From contig JAQISU010000119.1 of the NCBI GenBank assembly GCA_029339505.1, positions 1,802,501-1,866,500 on the forward strand: 64,000 nucleotides of DNA, read 5' to 3'. The position numbers and the translations under genes are program-made. Of this stretch, positions 1 through 9,559 are shown one piece after another. This DNA is from Unio delphinus. Taxonomy: Eukaryota > Mollusca > Bivalvia > Unionida > Unionidae. The notes below the pieces were generated by a model. That model made no database searches. It was not told the DNA's origin and saw nothing but the letters and a program-made list of their open reading frames with translations. How positions within the stretch are numbered: position 1 is the first letter of the stretch; each line of letters begins with the position of its first letter.

Positions 1-421
1 GTCGGATAAAACAAACATAGCAGCACATTTTCTCACCACTCTGCAGCTAGTTAAGTCTTTGTTTCTTGCCGCCTAGATTGTGGGACATGTTCTTCAGATG
101 TACTCTTACAATGACAATATGTACATCTGTCAGTCTTTCAGCCACTGAATTTTCTGATTGTAAATATCAGCACAGCTAAAAGGATCAATTGAGGAACACA
201 ATTTACCAATCAACAGGTGGTCGAAGCAGGACTAGCAAGCCGTCCAGGAAATTGATGCGTACAGAGGACTCCTGTATATGTGATTTTCTGAATCCCATAT
301 ATAAAAATTGCGTGAAAATACGGATTACGCGTTTTCAAGACCTTTGAAAGTGATCTGTGATTAAAACAAGTTTTTTCTTTTGGTTGTGAAAGTTTCGTTT
401 TTAACTTTATTTACATTTACG
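1..421. other. No recognised gene
   Basis: AT-rich sequence with no convincing reading frame. It should contain the 5' untranslated part of the Tigger remnant that follows, but I could not find a left inverted repeat matching the right one at 1118-1191, so that end is either lost or outside the window. Confidence 0.5.
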
Positions 422-800
422 ATGGCTACCGACAGCAGGGTAAAACGCAAATTAAATTTACAGTCTTTGGAAACTAAATATCTGGCTGTTAAGGAAGTTA
501 AGGGATGAACATCTCGCAAAGAGTCTGTGAAATTTTTTCACTTAAAAATAACACGTCCAGGAAGGATGAAAGCTCTGAGTCTATAAAGAAAGACAAAGTT
601 GAAGGTAACTGCACTCCCCAAAGGAAGAAGCAAGACTGCTACATTTGAAGACGTGGAGGAAGCATCCAATGGTTCAATGAAGCATTATCGAAAAAACTTA
701 GTGTGGAGAACTTCGCTGCAACAAGTGGTTGGTTCAGTCGCTTTATTGTTCGTCATAACATCGGATACAAAAGTATTTGTGGAGAATACATGTACTGTTG
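422..800 (+). pseudogene. Tigger/pogo-type transposase, N-terminal remnant
   Basis: Starting at the ATG at 422, broken frames give a KRKLNLQSLETKY segment followed by VCEIFSLKNNTSRKDESS in a shifted frame, and later a segment reading SGWFSRFIVRHNIGYKS. This order matches the pipsqueak/CENP-B-type helix-turn-helix DNA-binding half of pogo/Tigger transposases of the Tc1/mariner superfamily. The DDE catalytic half is absent: after about 800 the sequence runs non-coding into a terminal repeat, so this is an internally deleted copy. Several frameshifts and stops mean no functional protein is made. Assignment rests on remembered family motifs, not on a search. Confidence 0.7.
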
Positions 801-1117
801 ACAGTTTTTCACTTCCCTGTGAATAGCCCCATCCCCTTGGTAGTATAAATAATGCTAATGCCGACGTTGAATATTGTAATGTTGTTCGTATCAGGATGTG
901 ATCAATGCAATATTTTAATTTGGATATTTTTACACAAAGGTAACCAAAATGTAATTTGTCAACATACAAGTGTATTTCACACTGATTCTGTCTTCATGAA
1001 CTCAAAATTTCCTTTTTTTTTCTTTCTCAAAGTGTAAATGCTATTCACTGACGACGGGTCTCCCTTTGCTGACGAATTTTAAATTATTTTTTTTCTACAG
1101 CCCCCCTCCCCCAACAC

Positions 1118-1191
1118 TTATCTCAACATCCACATATGTCGACAATATTTCCTCGGGCCCGAGGGTGTCAAGATAAACGGGTAGGACTGTA
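1118..1191 (+). repeat. Tigger-like right terminal inverted repeat
   Basis: The sequence ends in GTCAAGATAAACGGGTAGG and then ACTGTA. Read on the minus strand it starts TACAGT and carries a TTTATCTTGACACC tract, the form of pogo/Tigger termini. It contains the 14-bp palindrome CCTCGGGCCCGAGG. TA at 1190-1191 is the expected target dinucleotide. Polinton-like sequence starts directly after it. Confidence 0.65.
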
Positions 1192-1529
1192 TTACTATCA
1201 GCGGTAACAGAGTTGGCACCTGTAGTTGTCACAATTTGTGTTTCTGAGGCAACAACAATTACAGGGGTTCTTAATAGCAGAATAAACTACACGAGTATAT
1301 AATGAAATTACATATCGCAACAGCTGCATAGTCCCAATTATCTTCGTTGATATCATCTAGTCTTGATGATACAATGATATAAGATAAGAAGTTCACAGCG
1401 ATGATTAACATCTATGATTCAGTGATATCAAAATTAGAAAAACACAACAATGACGACAGAATTACTGCAGCAGATAGCAGCGAACACAGCCCCGTGAAAG
1501 ACAACTATGATCTCAATAACCTCAACTAA
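1192..1529 (+). pseudogene. Polinton fragment: membrane-protein gene, C-terminal part
   Basis: The plus-strand reading, with stops, resembles the C-terminal two thirds of the protein at 55255-55803: a hydrophobic valine/threonine-rich stretch, then an acidic helix region at about 1380-1440, then the ending DLNNLN followed by TAA at 1527-1529. The same final residues occur in the later element. This is therefore a second, older and more decayed Polinton-type insertion in the opposite orientation. Its left part is missing and the Tigger terminus abuts it. The function of the protein is not known to me. Confidence 0.65.
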
Positions 1530-1965
1530 ACCTGAATTCAGCATGAACTTTCCAACCGCCAATCCGGTAAAGGGAAATCGTGCTTGCAAAATTACGAGTA
1601 CATTACAGCTGATCAAATATCCGGGCAGAACCATTTTGTGCATTGCAGCCAAATAATTCTCTGATGTTTACATATAAAAATGATAAGGATGGAAACCCTG
1701 ACTGGAATGTTGTTTCTATACTATCCAGTAATTATCAAAATGGAACAGATCAATAATGTACTTCAACATAGAATAAAATCAATTACAGGAGAACAATCAA
1801 AGATAGCTATAATAGTCAACGAACCAACTTGATCAACTGCCTTCAAGAGAAACTCACCCAGTTATGTCACAGATATTTATCAGTCATCGCTCAGAAAAGT
1901 GCTAGGCAGAAACGATCTTCTATCACTTTTAGATCATCTTGGCTTTCTCGTGAACATTGGGCTTT
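1450..1965 (+). pseudogene. Polinton fragment: penton-like minor capsid gene, N-terminal part
   Basis: The ATG at 1450 opens a frame reading MTTELLQQIAANT, which aligns with the start of the penton-like gene at 55346 on the minus strand. Shifted frames further on give MISITST, GNPDWNV, SKIAI and YVTDIYQSS segments, all with counterparts in that gene. Stops and small deletions break it throughout, and homology fades after about 1965. The start lies inside the end of the preceding gene (80-bp overlap), exactly as in the other copy. In related viruses this protein is a single-jelly-roll capsomer at the vertices. Confidence 0.7.
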
Positions 1966-2181
1966 CTAATAAACATAAATGCAACCATAACATTATTACG
2001 TCAAATTTTGACATCAGTCCATCATGGCAGTCACCAATTCTGGAGAACTACTCATTCTGATACAATCGGACTGCATATATGTATATTTAAGTAAAGAAAT
2101 CTTAATTTATTCCATGGGTTATTCCTTTTTACTCAAAGGGGTACAATGATAAGTAAAACTGTATGCAATCGTCATACTTAC

Positions 2182-2312
2182 CAGAAAGAACCATAAAATG
2201 CTTGGAGGCGGATATGAACAATTATCTGTCCGACAGATCAAATCGATGGATTCCTGACCAAGTTCTACTTCAGAAACTATTGGCTGTACATTCTTCACAC
2301 CTTTAGGAGATG
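2182..2312 (-). CDS. Ig-superfamily gene, half-Ig-domain exon
   Basis: A minus-strand exon bounded by an acceptor (TTTTATAG before 2312) and a donor (GTAAGTATGA after 2182). It encodes VSEVELGQESIDLIC, then NCSYPPPSILWF, the B-strand cysteine to C-strand tryptophan pattern of an Ig-like domain. The exon begins in phase 1, which matches the phase-1 end of the Ig exon at 16974-17294, and ends in phase 0, as in Ig domains split over two exons. The partner exon must lie further left or outside the window. It probably belongs to a cell-surface or secreted recognition protein; the family is not identifiable from this piece. Confidence 0.6.
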
Positions 2313-3600
2313 CTATAAAAAAAATACCAAACAAACAATTAAATCAATGATTGTATCGTAATGAAAAAGAAACTGACAGTGTGTGCATGCATTTGTGAGC
2401 ACTCTGGGAAATAGCTCACAGCCGTTTTATAATTATCATGCATACCACAGCGAAATTAAAATATTGTTTCATACTGAACCCACCATTTACCGGTAATTTT
2501 CTGACTGCTACACATGCCAAGGAATATTATCAAAAAAGTAGCTGGTGGGGTAAACACTAATTGTAACCATGAATTACGTACCTGTTGCAATCATGTACCT
2601 AAAATTTCAAGACTGGAATTGCCCTCCACCATACAACATATTCAAGCTCTTAAAGGGTGAACTTTCCAGGACGGTCTGCTTCAAATTAATGTAATACATA
2701 TCTCAAACCAATCCAATGTCATCATTTCTTTCTAATGTCATAGACCACTTCTTGGACATGAAAGCAAGATGGGAGGAGGGAGTCTGGCACATGTGACTAT
2801 TAAATCAAAATTAGTTTTTCCCTCTACAAACATTTAATATCATTAATGTGTTTCCTGTTGCTATTGTATAGCTGTATTTGCAGGTTCCATGAGAGGTTCA
2901 AGTTCTCACTGGTACAAGATGGCATCAGCTTGGATTACTTTCTGTGCTTCAAGTCTAGACAATAGAGAAAATATGCCTTCCCCCTAGTGAACCAGAAAAT
3001 GAAAGTGTTAAAGAGAAGTCAGTGTCTGACTGTCAAAATATTGCCTTCATCATATCATCCAATGATTAATTACAGGTCAAAGTGGTTGCAATGGTTTGAA
3101 CATTATGCATTTTAATTTGCATAGTTCAAATTCAAATTTCTGTTCAGCGATCTTCCAAATTTCTTTGCAATTAAAAGCTAGGTGAGAAAAACAACAGAAA
3201 AATGGAAATCAAGATTGAAATAGGATCTGAACTAGTCGCTTTGCCATGAGTGAACAAAATATGCTTGGCAGCTTGAAATATCTCCTCATAGATTTAAGTT
3301 CGCAAGAGCTCAAAGTTTCAGGACATGATTCTCTTAACACTAAGTGTATATATGGTAATTACGGTAAGATATCGCTCCTTAAGGTACTAAAAAGCCCCTT
3401 GATTCATATGAGATGATAATCCACCTAATTCGTGGATATCAAAACATCATCTGAGGCCTATAGGAGCAGGAAAAGGCACTTCCTACCCTTTCTCCTACCT
3501 GTACAATATTGGAAAATGCACTTTTAAAGCCATAACTGACCAAAACAAATAATGATGACCATCCCCAGCACATACACAACTATCTAAATATAGAAACTCA
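2313..3600. other. Probable intron; no feature recognised
   Basis: Intronic AT-rich DNA between candidate Ig exons. I see no coding segment, repeat array or RNA gene in it. Confidence 0.4.
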
Positions 3601-3668
3601 CAAAACTAAAACATTTATGACAGAATTCCATCACATGAAGGGAATATGGCATATGTAACAAGCTGCAG

Positions 3669-4770
3669 ATGAACGATGATAAAACTGAGGCTATTCTGAT
3701 CACAACACAAAAACTTTCTCATTCACATCATTTACCTCAGACAATAAATATCACCAACACCAACATTAAATTCTCACAGTCAGAACGAAACTTAGGCGTT
3801 ACTCTCGACAGTACTCTCACATTGCACCAACATGTCATGAATATATTGCAAGGCTGCATATCTTGAATAGAGACGCACAAGTTCCATTCGTAAATATCTT
3901 TCAGTTGATGCCACTAAAACACTGGTGTTTCATTACTACTTTCAAGACTTGACTATTGTAACTCAAGTATGTCTGGTTCGTCACAATATTTACTCCAGAA
4001 ACTTCAAAACACAGCTGCACGGATCATCTTTAGAGTACATTGATCAGAGCACACCTCACCACTGCTCTGTACCCTACACTCTCAACTTCACTTTTGTGCA
4101 ATTAAGTCTGTTCCTATTGCACTACATCTTTCTATCTTTCTCGTATAATCTATTCAATGATTTGAATTAACTTGAAAATAACACTGAAAATAATTCGTTT
4201 TAACTACTACTATTTCAAACTGGTTGATTATATGTGTCATCATCAAGCTCATTATCGATCCTCACTCCACTGCTCTGTACTCTACACTGGCTATCGATTC
4301 GATACAGAATCAAACACAAGATTTGTTCTCTGTGCTATGTTTCAATGACAGACTCCAGTCCAACATACCTATCCAGCCTCACCCATGTGTATACACCAGC
4401 TAGATACTTACGCTCTTCTTCTGATAATCATATACTCGTTGTTCCTACGGTGAAAACAATGTCATACGTACAACATTCGCTTGCATACCAGGGCTCGGCG
4501 ATGTGGAACGAATTGCTCATTGAATTAGACACAAAGACACAGTGGTTCCTTTTAAGAGTGCTCTTAAAACACCTGTTTCGACTGCATGAATAAACTTAAG
4601 AGACCTAATTATGTTTTGTATCTTATATGTTTTCAGCATGTTTTTATATTTTCCAATTTCATTGTTTTTGTCATTTGTTTTTCTGTAGTGTAGTCATATC
4701 ATTATTAATGGTGTAAAGCGCTTAGGTCTTTGAAAGATTAGGCGCTATACAAAGTCCTCATTATTATTAT
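3669..4770 (+). mobile_element. CR1/L2-like non-LTR retrotransposon, 3' end
   Basis: Starting at 3669 the frame reads MNDDKTEAILI, then SERNLGVTLDSTLTL at about codon 38, the C-terminal palm/thumb region of CR1/L2/RTE-like reverse transcriptases. Further frames give RLDYCNS-like and TLHWLSIRYRIKHKICSLCY segments ending at 4593. The 3' end is an untranslated tail ending in GGCGCTATACAAAG and an ATT microsatellite (about 4758-4780), the usual tail of this group. About 190 bp around 4080-4270 looks like an internal partial duplication, because the coding text around CTCTGTAC...CTACACT occurs on both sides of it. 5'-truncated and inactive. Confidence 0.8.
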
Positions 4771-4783
4771 TATTATTATTTGG

Positions 4784-4995
4784 GAGAGGGCAAAGAAACC
4801 TGGCTAGAAAATGAGAGAAATTGAGTTATAATTACCATTGATCAATGTTGCTCCACAGATAGCTCACACAAAACTGAAACATTTACGACAGAATTCCATC
4901 ACATCAAGAGAGCAAAGAAACCTGGCTGGCAAATGAGAGAAACTGATTTATAATTACCACAGAACAAGTTTGCACCACAGACAGTTCATAAAGCT
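4784..4995. repeat. Tandem duplication, about 122-bp period
   Basis: The segment beginning GCAAAGAAACCTGGCT recurs 122 bp downstream, with following text such as ATGAGAGAAA and TATAATTACCA kept. Two copies, directly 3' of the retrotransposon tail. A related stretch (ACAGAATTCCATCACAT) also precedes the retrotransposon at about 3620. Confidence 0.7.
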
Positions 4996-5353
4996 TGCTC
5001 TTGATGGTAAGAAACAGTTGGTTTATATGCAAATAAAACAGGTAATGGCAGGAGAGAAAATGATATGTTTGCCAATTGAAAATGGACAGCTATCTTCCAT
5101 AGACAGTGCATGAAGCTAATACTCCTTAATCTTACTGACCCATGCTATGCAAGCAATCTATCATAAGAGTAATGTTCTCAAAAGAAGCCCCTTCCAGGAT
5201 TTGCTCAAGACCCCACTATGCATGAGATGTTTCTTCTGTGCTCAAAAATTCCTAATAAGGTCATAAATATGAGAATCTGCACCGCCCCATCATTTCAAAA
5301 TCCGACTGTGTTGGATAGGGCTGCACCATAGCAATATTTGAGACTGAGGGACA
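4996..5353. other. No recognised gene
   Basis: No open frame, repeat or RNA gene that I can support. Confidence 0.4.
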
Positions 5354-5489
5354 TCATGTTATCTAGCCATGAATTGCTGGATTATTAGATGCTAATGTAA
5401 TTGAAAGGTAAAAATGGACACCTACAATTAAAAACAATTTTAAAAAATCACACAAGGCACATATTAGTTTTTCATTCTTAATGTGATAT
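5354..5489. repeat. Direct repeat, copy 1 (copy 2 at 6295-6427)
   Basis: This stretch, from TTATCTAGCCATGAATTGCT to TTTTCATTCTTAATGTGATA, recurs nearly unchanged at 6295-6427 in the same orientation. Between the copies lie a SINE and an AAGCTTGC-rich block, so a local segment has been duplicated or two copies of a dispersed repeat sit close together. Confidence 0.8.
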
Positions 5490-5609
5490 GTTTCTTGAAA
5501 ATCAGCCAATTCCTTCATTGAGGGACAGCTAGGGTTAGTGCATTTCATACTGCACCATTTACAAAATACTTTATACCAGGTACCAAAGATCTTGGATTTG
5601 TATGGTCAG

Positions 5610-5936
5610 TTTGTTTGTTTGATTAGGATTTTTAACGTAGCTTTAACAATTTTTCAGTCATATCGCTACGATGTCTGCAGTGAGGCAGTTTATAGTGATG
5701 TCTAGCACTGAGACATCATGCCGCAGACATGTAGCATGATGTCTCACCCAGTCACATTATCATGACACCAGGCCGACCAGTCCTAACACTAACCTCTTAA
5801 TGCTGAGCGTCAAGCGAGGCAGCTGATAGTACCATTTTGTAAGTCTTTGGTATGACTCGGCCGGGGATCGAACCGACGACCTCCTGCTTCCGGGGCGGAC
5901 GCTCTAACCACTAGGCCACCGGAGCGGTTATATCTC
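5610..5936 (-). mobile_element. tRNA-headed SINE, copy A
   Basis: On the minus strand the element begins with a tRNA-like head: GGCCTAGTGGTTAGAGCG (A box) and GGTTCGATCC (B box) at about 5930-5860. A unique body and a TTTG-rich tail at 5610-5620 follow. ATGGTCAG flanks it on both sides (5602-5609 and 5937-5944), a likely 8-bp target-site duplication. A near-identical copy lies at 56097-56418, so the family was recently active. RNA polymerase III would transcribe it from the internal boxes. Confidence 0.85.
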
Positions 5937-6095
5937 ATGGTCAGAATGACGCACTTGCCAAAATTGCTCAAAACATTGCTCTGATGGACTATCTGAAATG
6001 CTTCACAACAAGGGTTTGAAATCATAAGAGGGGAGGGTGTAATCTCTCTTGATCATCTGCAAATTCCAGAGAATCTACTGAAAGGAGATATCCCA

Positions 6096-6287
6096 AACCG
6101 AAATCGCAAGCTCTTAATGCAAGCTTGCGCAAACTGATATCCGCAAGCTAGTATTTGGAACCTTGCTTCAAGCTTGCACAACCCAAACCAAAATTGCAAG
6201 CTTATTTTTGCAAGCTTGCGCAAGCTAGTATTTGGAACCTTGCGGCAAGCTTGCGCAACCCAAACCAAAACTGCAAGCTTATTTCAT
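6096..6287. repeat. AAGCTTGC palindromic repeat block 1
   Basis: Opens with CCCAAACCGAAATCGCAAGC and contains repeated GCAAGCTTGCGCAA cores separated by TAGTATTTGGAACCTTGC-type spacers. It closes at CAAGCTTATTTCATGCAC. The same opening and closing texts bound the block at 7325-7606. Long open frames across it are artefacts of the repeat. Confidence 0.75.
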
Positions 6288-6294
6288 GCACTCG

Positions 6295-6427
6295 ATGTTA
6301 TCTAGCCATGAATTGCTGGATTATTATATGCTTATGTAGTTGAGAGGTAAAAGTGGACACCTACAATTAAAAACAATTAAAAAAATCAAACAAGGCACAT
6401 ATTAGTTTTTCATTCTTAATGTGATAT
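6295..6427. repeat. Direct repeat, copy 2 (copy 1 at 5354-5489)
   Basis: See the first copy. It differs by scattered substitutions and a short indel in the A-rich centre. Confidence 0.8.
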
Positions 6428-6439
6428 CTTCTTTAATTT

Positions 6440-6648
6440 GAGAAGGAGAATTATGTTACTGTTTTAACGTTGTTTGTTAAGGAGAATTATATTATCATTT
6501 TATATTTGTTCGTTTTGGAGAATTATGTTACCGTTTTATATTTGTTCATTAATGGGAATTATGTTACTGTTTTACATTTGTTTGTTGAGAATTATGTAAC
6601 AGTTTTATATTTGTTCATTAATGGGAATTATGTTACTGTTTTATATTT
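6440..6648. repeat. Minisatellite, about 40-bp units
   Basis: Five degenerate units of the form GAGAATTATGTTACTGTTTT then ATATTTGTTCATTAATGG. They read as an open frame with repeated NYVTVLYLF-type peptides, but I see no gene signal and treat this as non-coding. Confidence 0.8.
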
Positions 6649-6659
6649 TCAGTGTGAAT

Positions 6660-7324
6660 CATCACACAATGAAGCAGAAATTAACCAGTCAACCATGGAC
6701 ACTGTACAGAATCCAGTAAGAAATGTCCTACTTCAATATGTTATTCTGTATATTGGCTAATACGTCTGAGCACAAGCTAAAAGAAAATTTACTTGCTATG
6801 GATGAATAACGATACTTCATTCCATGGGTGAAAACTGATTATTTTCACCCACTCAATATTCACTCATTACAAGCAAATATCCTCTATTTATTCATAATCA
6901 TAAGATTAAGAATCATATAAATGTTAAAGGAGATTCAAAACAAATTTGATTTCTATTAAGTATCATTAGGGGATTAGTTGCTGTTATTCAGTACTAATAT
7001 CTGCATCAATACAAATAATAAAAATAACAAACGTTCCCCAATACAACATGTAAATACTGATGGATAAGGGATTGTTAATGTCATGCCTCTTTTTGGCCCA
7101 AACATTTTTTTTTAAAATTATTGCTGATCTGATACTACCATGCCAATAAAAGTATCAATATTGAAACACTCAAATTTGGAATAACACCGGATCTTATAGT
7201 CTGCCATGTTCCCTTATGCAATTGGTTCATTAAATTACATAAAAAAGCTATATACATACAGAACTGTTCTCAATATTGATGTTCTCTCTCTATCTCTCAC
7301 TCTCTCTCAGCAGCTCTGGTGGCA
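6660..7324. other. No recognised gene
   Basis: AT-rich sequence with a short CT-rich tract at about 7283-7311. Nothing else supported. Confidence 0.4.
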
Positions 7325-7606
7325 TAGCCAAACCGAAATCGCAAGCTCTTAATGCAAGCTTGCGCAAACTTATATCCGCAAGCTAGTATTTGGAACTTTG
7401 CGGCAAGCTTGCACAAGCTTATTTATGCAAGCTTGCGCAAGCTTATTTTTGCAAGCTTGTGCAAGCTTGTATTTGGAATTGCTGCAAACTTATTTTTGCA
7501 AGCTTGTATTTGGAATTGCCGCAAACTTATTTTAGCAAGCTTGCGCAAGCTTATTTTTGCAAGCTTGTGCAACCCAAACCAAAATTGCAAGCTTATTTCA
7601 TGCACT
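7325..7606. repeat. AAGCTTGC palindromic repeat block 2
   Basis: Same family and orientation as 6096-6287, but longer. It includes the perfect 16-bp palindrome AAGCTTGCGCAAGCTT and variants with TATTTTTGC or TATTTGGAATTGC spacers. Opening (CAAACCGAAATCGCAAGCTC) and closing (AACCAAAATTGCAAGCTT) texts match block 1. Confidence 0.8.
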
Positions 7607-8934
7607 CAAGCCATTCCTATTTCCACACATTTTAAAAACCTTTTTAAAGTTCATTCAAACTTTTTGTGTCCTGGTCTGTCAGTAACCCTTGAGTATAGAT
7701 GCCATGTTTAGCAAATATAAAGCTAATGAACTTCAACTTTGTGGAAAAATCACAATTAAAATAACATTGAGCATTAAAAAGGTAACAACAATTTCAAACA
7801 AGTGCAGTACATGATATAAATTGTTGATGCCCTGCGATCTGTAGCACATTTATTGATAACTTCGTTGAAGCTAGCTTCAGTAAGACAGTTACTAGGGCTC
7901 TCCTCCTAATTCCTTTTTAAAATGTTTCTAAACAAAAGCATACGAGTTATCCTTTGTGATTTTAATGTTTGGAAAACGTGTGCAAAATAACTCACCAGCA
8001 ACACTAGTAATTGAAATATAAAGGTTTATTTCGAAAAGAAATTTAATAAATATAATTTCGATCGAATTTTATTAAGGTACTCTCTGGTATTTATATATGT
8101 CACAAGTTCAGACTGAGTTGTGTGTGATGAAGCAGGCACCTGATGCTTATCAGCGTTTTCGTGCGCATTCATGCCTAATAGCGAAATCACATTACACAAT
8201 TTGCAAAACGTCGTTTTCTCCGTTACCATATGGCTTCATAAATCTACACAAGACGGCACAATTGTCCTTCCAGTTGTTTCCTTCTCTTTTTCTTGGAGAA
8301 AATTCTGAATATTCCTCTTTCCTATTTAACATGATCAGAAGCTGATGATTACGAAGACGAGATTCTTCAACAACGGTAACTTTTTGCGAAATCAAATATG
8401 GCGGATAAAGACATAAACAGTAGCCTCGATTTCAAATGAACCAATCGTATTGTAGAACTGCATTCAAATAGTATACATGTGATAAATTCTATCAAAATAG
8501 AACCAAATGCGCATTTTAAACTGAAAATTCCAAAGAAACTGTTATTATTTACTTTAATTAAAAAACGTATTTTTTGCCCCCACAAAACGTATACAGTATT
8601 CAGGTCCGACATCATCTGACCCTGTGTCAGGTATACCTCATATTCTGGTACAAGTTTGATTTTCTTACATGGCTTTTTTCTGGAATTGCAAAAGTTAAAT
8701 TATGGCTTACTAAATGCTGAGAAGGTTAAAATTTCCTTGACCTACCTGCATATTTAATGATTAAATAATGTAATCCTATAGTTGAAATGTAGTGGAAAAC
8801 AAATATGTTCAGCAAAAACATTATGATAAATTTCATTGTTCAAGTTTATTCATTCACTGCAATCATGTGCATGAGAGTTTGATACATGCATGGTCTCAAT
8901 CTTTTACAAGAATGGTAATATATGAAGTAACTTA
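7607..8934. other. No recognised gene
   Basis: Several short opposing open frames (8026-8615) have no recognisable motif and overlap one another on both strands, so I do not call a gene. Confidence 0.4.
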
Positions 8935-9300
8935 TTGCAAGCTATTTTAAATTTATTTTCTGACACATATAAGAAAACTTGAGCAAGTTAGTTTTATTTC
9001 CTGAAGAAAAGAAATAAGCTTGCGCAAGCTAGTTTTACTTTCTGGAGCAAATATATAAGAAACCTTGTACAAGCTTGTACAAGCTTGCGGTAAGCTAGTT
9101 TTACTTTCTGAAGCAAATAAGAAACCTTGTACAAGCTTGCGGTAAGCTAGTTTTACTTTCTGAAGCAAATAAGAAACCTTGTACAAGCTTGCGGTTATAT
9201 AAAGCTTGTTTGCCTTAAGCTTGCGCAAGCATCCATGTTAGCTTATAAACATCAAATTAGCTTATCGCAAGCTTGCGGCAAGGATGCATTTTGGTTTGGG
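8935..9300. repeat. AAGCTTGC palindromic repeat block 3, opposite orientation
   Basis: Units of about 50-55 bp: AAGCTTGCGGTAAGCTAG followed by TTTTACTTTCTGAAGCAAAT and AAGAAACCTTGTAC. The block closes with TTGGTTTGGG at about 9291-9300, the reverse complement of the CCCAAACC that opens the other blocks. It is therefore a related, inverted member of one repeat family. Confidence 0.75.
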
Positions 9301-9381
9301 AGTGTTCAGAGCGTTTAAAATCTCATATCTAGCGGGTTCATAGCTCAGCCAAGTCATTCCGAAAACATAAAAATGGTTATA

Positions 9382-9546
9382 ATAGCTGCCTCGCAAGGTG
9401 CTAAGCATTAAGTGTTTGGTGTCAGGTCTGGCCAGCCTGGTGTCAGGATAATGTGACTGTTTGGGACATCCCTATAAGCTGGCACATTGCCAGCATCGTA
9501 GTGATAAGACTGAAAAATTGTTTATAGCTTCATTACAAAAATCCAA
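9382..9546 (+). mobile_element. SINE body fragment (family of copy A)
   Basis: Matches the body of the 5610 SINE in the reverse direction: AGCTGCCTCGC, then CTGGTGTCAGGATAATGTGACTG-type text, then GACTGAAAAATTGTT. The tRNA head is missing or too diverged to see, and about 40 bp of the middle is deleted. Confidence 0.65.
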
Positions 9547-9559
9547 ATCTCACCCATTT

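Noticed and set aside
5855..5930. Genuine tRNA gene on the minus strand
   Set aside because: A and B boxes are present, but the sequence continues into a repeated SINE body and the same unit occurs at 56097-56418.
6053..7711. ORFs with repeated ASLRKL/FCKLAQA peptides as a repeat protein
   Set aside because: They arise from the AAGCTTGC palindromic repeats, are open on both strands and lack any start context or conservation argument.
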